This document shows, in pieces, positions 41,579-43,353 of a DNA stretch of 43,353 nt (position 1 is its first letter; each line of letters starts with the position of its first letter). A program made the translations under genes and the position numbers. Origin of the DNA: an uncultured Clostridia bacterium. GTDB taxonomy: Bacteria; Bacillota; Clostridia; Oscillospirales; Ruminococcaceae. Location: the NCBI GenBank assembly GCA_947304245.1, contig CAMZAK010000004.1, positions 1-43,353 on the forward strand, in the 5' to 3' direction. A model generated the notes under the pieces. The model saw only the letters and a program-made list of their open reading frames with translations. It was not told where the DNA came from and searched no databases.

Positions 41579-42835
41579 TTGAATTCTGTTTTAGCTAATG
41601 TAATAGTATGGATTATTATTAGTGTTCTCATTTTAATTTCCTCATTTTTTTCTGCTTCAGAAACAGCATTATCTAGCTGTAACAAAATTAGGCTAAAAAA
41701 ATTGATGTCTGATGGCAATAAAAGAGCTAAGATGGTTTTAAATTTAAACGAACAATATGGAAAAGTTTTAACTGCACTTTTAATTGGAAATACCGTTTTA
41801 AATATTGTTATTTCAACAATTGGTGCTGTAATTTTCACACATTATTTTGAAACCTTTGGAGCAGGAATTTCCACAATATTTTTTACTATTGTTCTTTTAA
41901 TTTTTGCTGAAATAATTCCAAAAACCTATGCTAATTCTAAAGCAGAAACAATATGTATGAGGAATGCTTACTTCATACATTTTTCAACTATTTTGTTTAC
42001 TCCACTAATTTTTATGTTTAATGGAATTAGAGAAATTGTTAATAAATTTAGTAAAATTGAAGAAAAACCGGAAATAACAGAACAAGAGATTAAATTCATG
42101 CTTGAAGACATAAAAGGACAAGGAGTTTTAGAAGAAAGCGAAGGCAAGTTAGCAAGATCTGCCTTAGACTTAGATGAAATAGTTGCAGGAGAAGTTATGA
42201 CTCCAAGAGTGGATTTGGTTTCTGTTGATGTTAATGAAACAGTTGAGGAGGTAAAAAACTTATTTTTAAAAGAAAAATATTCTAAAATTCCTGTATATGA
42301 AAAAAACATAGACAATATAGTGGGAATATTAAATGAAAAGGATTTTTTTGAAGAATATATAGTAAGTAAAGAATTTAAAATTAAAGATATTTTAGGTAAA
42401 GCATTGTTCATTCCTCCTAACATTAATATTTTCAAACTTATGAGTAAATTTCAAAAAAGTAACTCTCATATGGCAGTTGTTGTAGATCAATACGGTGGAG
42501 TTGAAGGAATAATAACATTTGAAGATGTTATTGAACAATTAGTTGGAAGCATTTACGATGAAAAGGATGCTGACAAGGGAGAAGATGTTATTTTTTTAGA
42601 TAAAAACAAATGGAAGGTTAACCCAGATATTAGTGTTAATGTTATGTTTAGAGAAATATCAGCCGAGACAGCCATAAATTTAAAGCAAAACAGCACTGTG
42701 GGAGGTTGGATTTTAGAAAAATTAGCGAAGTTACCTAAAAATGGAGATAATTTTATTTATAACGATTTTAAAATAACAGTTACAAAAATGCAAGAAAACA
42801 GAATAATGGAAGTTTTAGTGGAAAAGTTAAATTAA
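41579..42835 (+). CDS. CNNM/CorC-HlyC family transporter-associated protein
   Basis: 418 aa. An N-terminal DUF21/CNNM domain with about four membrane spans (about 1-170), a pair of CBS domains (about 190-320) with VMTPRVDLVSVD and VEGIITFEDVIEQLVG, and a C-terminal CorC_HlyC domain (about 335-415). Family members move Mg2+ or regulate ion balance; 'hemolysin' is a historical name. TTG 41579 is the start, behind AGGAG. Convergent with the small BofC-like gene, overlapping by 4 bp. Confidence 0.9.
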   Translation: MNSVLANVIVWIIISVLILISSFFSASETALSSCNKIRLKKLMSDGNKRAKMVLNLNEQYGKVLTALLIGNTVLNIVISTIGAVIFTHYFETFGAGISTIFFTIVLLIFAEIIPKTYANSKAETICMRNAYFIHFSTILFTPLIFMFNGIREIVNKFSKIEEKPEITEQEIKFMLEDIKGQGVLEESEGKLARSALDLDEIVAGEVMTPRVDLVSVDVNETVEEVKNLFLKEKYSKIPVYEKNIDNIVGILNEKDFFEEYIVSKEFKIKDILGKALFIPPNINIFKLMSKFQKSNSHMAVVVDQYGGVEGIITFEDVIEQLVGSIYDEKDADKGEDVIFLDKNKWKVNPDISVNVMFREISAETAINLKQNSTVGGWILEKLAKLPKNGDNFIYNDFKITVTKMQENRIMEVLVEKLN

Positions 42836-43167
42836 TCGCTGTAATCTTCTAAGATTTTGTTTAGTTTTTCAGAGTTTTCTACGTATATTCCATTCTTCAA
42901 CATTTTTTGATCATACTCTGGTAGATATTCAATTTCTTTTTCTAGGATTGATATTGGTTTTTTACAACCAACTTTAAAAACATTAATCTTGCCTTCTACT
43001 TCTTTAATTAGATAATTAAATTCTTCTCTTTCCTCAATATTTTTACTTTGAGTTCTAATATTATTTAAAGAAAAAATTGAAAATGCTGCATAAGAACAAG
43101 TTGTAATGAAAATTATGAACAGCAAAAAATAAAAAATTTTTTTCTTATTTTTAAATTTAAATTTCAT
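42832..43167 (-). CDS. Small anchored protein with BofC C-terminal-like region
   Basis: 111 aa. A basic N-terminus and one membrane span (about 11-31) followed by an extracytoplasmic region. The part from about 50 on (YLIKEVEGKINVFKVG, then LPEYDQKMLKNGIYV) resembles the BofC C-terminal domain seen in many small clostridial proteins; in Bacillus BofC regulates SpoIVB signalling in sporulation, but these short versions are uncharacterised. ATG 43167 behind AGGAG. The family call is by memory of the pattern. Confidence 0.6.
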   Translation of the reverse strand: MKFKFKNKKKIFYFLLFIIFITTCSYAAFSIFSLNNIRTQSKNIEEREEFNYLIKEVEGKINVFKVGCKKPISILEKEIEYLPEYDQKMLKNGIYVENSEKLNKILEDYSD

Positions 43168-43223
43168 GGAAATTCTCCTAATACGAATATTTATTTTAGT
43201 AAATATTGGAAGAAAAATAATTA

Positions 43224-43243
43224 TTTATACAATCTTGTATAAA
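43224..43243. repeat. 9-bp inverted repeat upstream of the BofC-like gene
   Basis: TTTATACAA (43224-43232), 2-nt spacer, TTGTATAAA (43235-43243): a perfect 9-bp inverted repeat about 57 bp upstream of the gene. The size fits an operator for a dimeric regulator. Confidence 0.4.
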
Positions 43244-43329
43244 AATTACCAATTTTAACAATTAATTCAACAAAAATTTGGAAAAAATTATAAAATATGA
43301 AATAAATTTTAAAATTTCCCAAAAAGTAG

Positions 43330-43335
43330 TTGACA
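43330..43335 (+). promoter_or_regulatory. Possible -35 box at the window edge
   Basis: TTGACA on the plus strand. The -10 expected 17 bp downstream would begin beyond the end of the window, so this cannot be checked here. Confidence 0.25.
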
Positions 43336-43353
43336 AGCATAAAATAGTTTGAT

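Overview
The window comes from a strongly A+T-rich Firmicute of clostridial type, probably with a reduced genome. Its genes use AAA/GAA/TTA-type codons, many start at TTG or GTG behind clear AGGAGG-like ribosome binding sites, and -35/-10 promoters are readable. The gene set is clostridial: long-form HPF, a PASTA kinase with its PP2C phosphatase, one-chain clostridial PurL, NfnAB, a DUF4364 protein, GerW, SpoIVFA/SpoIVFB and DacF. Missing members in normally conserved gene strings and several decaying gene remnants suggest ongoing reduction, as in host-associated Clostridia. I cannot name the species.

Layout. 1-5433: the 3' end of a YebC-type regulator, then aspS-gatC-gatA-gatB (Asp-tRNA and amidotransferase) and a decayed partial copy of gatB. 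5431-6564 (minus): tmcAL. 6744-13774: hpf, uppP, gmk, rpoZ, priA, def, fmt and a membrane zinc peptidase. 13811-16621: PP2C phosphatase and PASTA kinase, closed by a perfect 23-bp hairpin. 16689-18336: a 27-codon spoVM on the minus strand and, divergent from it, the spoIVFA-spoIVFB pair behind a sigma-E-like promoter. 18366-19208 (minus): four very small single-span membrane protein genes, two of them in a 248-bp tandem duplication. 19264-22704: tRNA-Ser, an M50 protease, a DUF2953 protein, gerW and dacF. 22719-27748 (minus): one operon, nfnA-nfnB-asd-dapA-dapB, for electron bifurcation and lysine/diaminopimelate synthesis. 27966-29840: a Zn/Cd-type P-type ATPase broken by one in-frame TAA. 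30331-33330 (minus): two large Lys/Asn/Glu-rich paralogous proteins of unknown function with matching promoters, plus a remnant of a third copy. 33506-38530 (minus): mtaB-purL. 38751-39788: a flippase-like membrane protein. 40323-40746 (minus): five tRNA genes (Gly, Arg, His, Gln, Gln). 40869-43167: DUF4364 protein, CorC/HlyC-type protein and a BofC-C-like protein.

How it fits together. Several genes belong to endospore formation (spoVM, spoIVFA/FB, gerW, dacF, perhaps the BofC-like gene), so the organism probably still sporulates or did so recently. The dap operon serves both peptidoglycan and lysine, and NfnAB beside it could supply the NADPH that Asd and DapB use. aspS linked to gatCAB points to indirect Asn-tRNA formation.

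Most worth a second look: the small-membrane-protein cluster with apparent AUU starts, the spoVM/sigma-E arrangement, the charged paralogue pair, the nonsense codon in the ATPase, and a PriA lacking conserved motif histidines. All calls come from reading the sequence; no database search was run.
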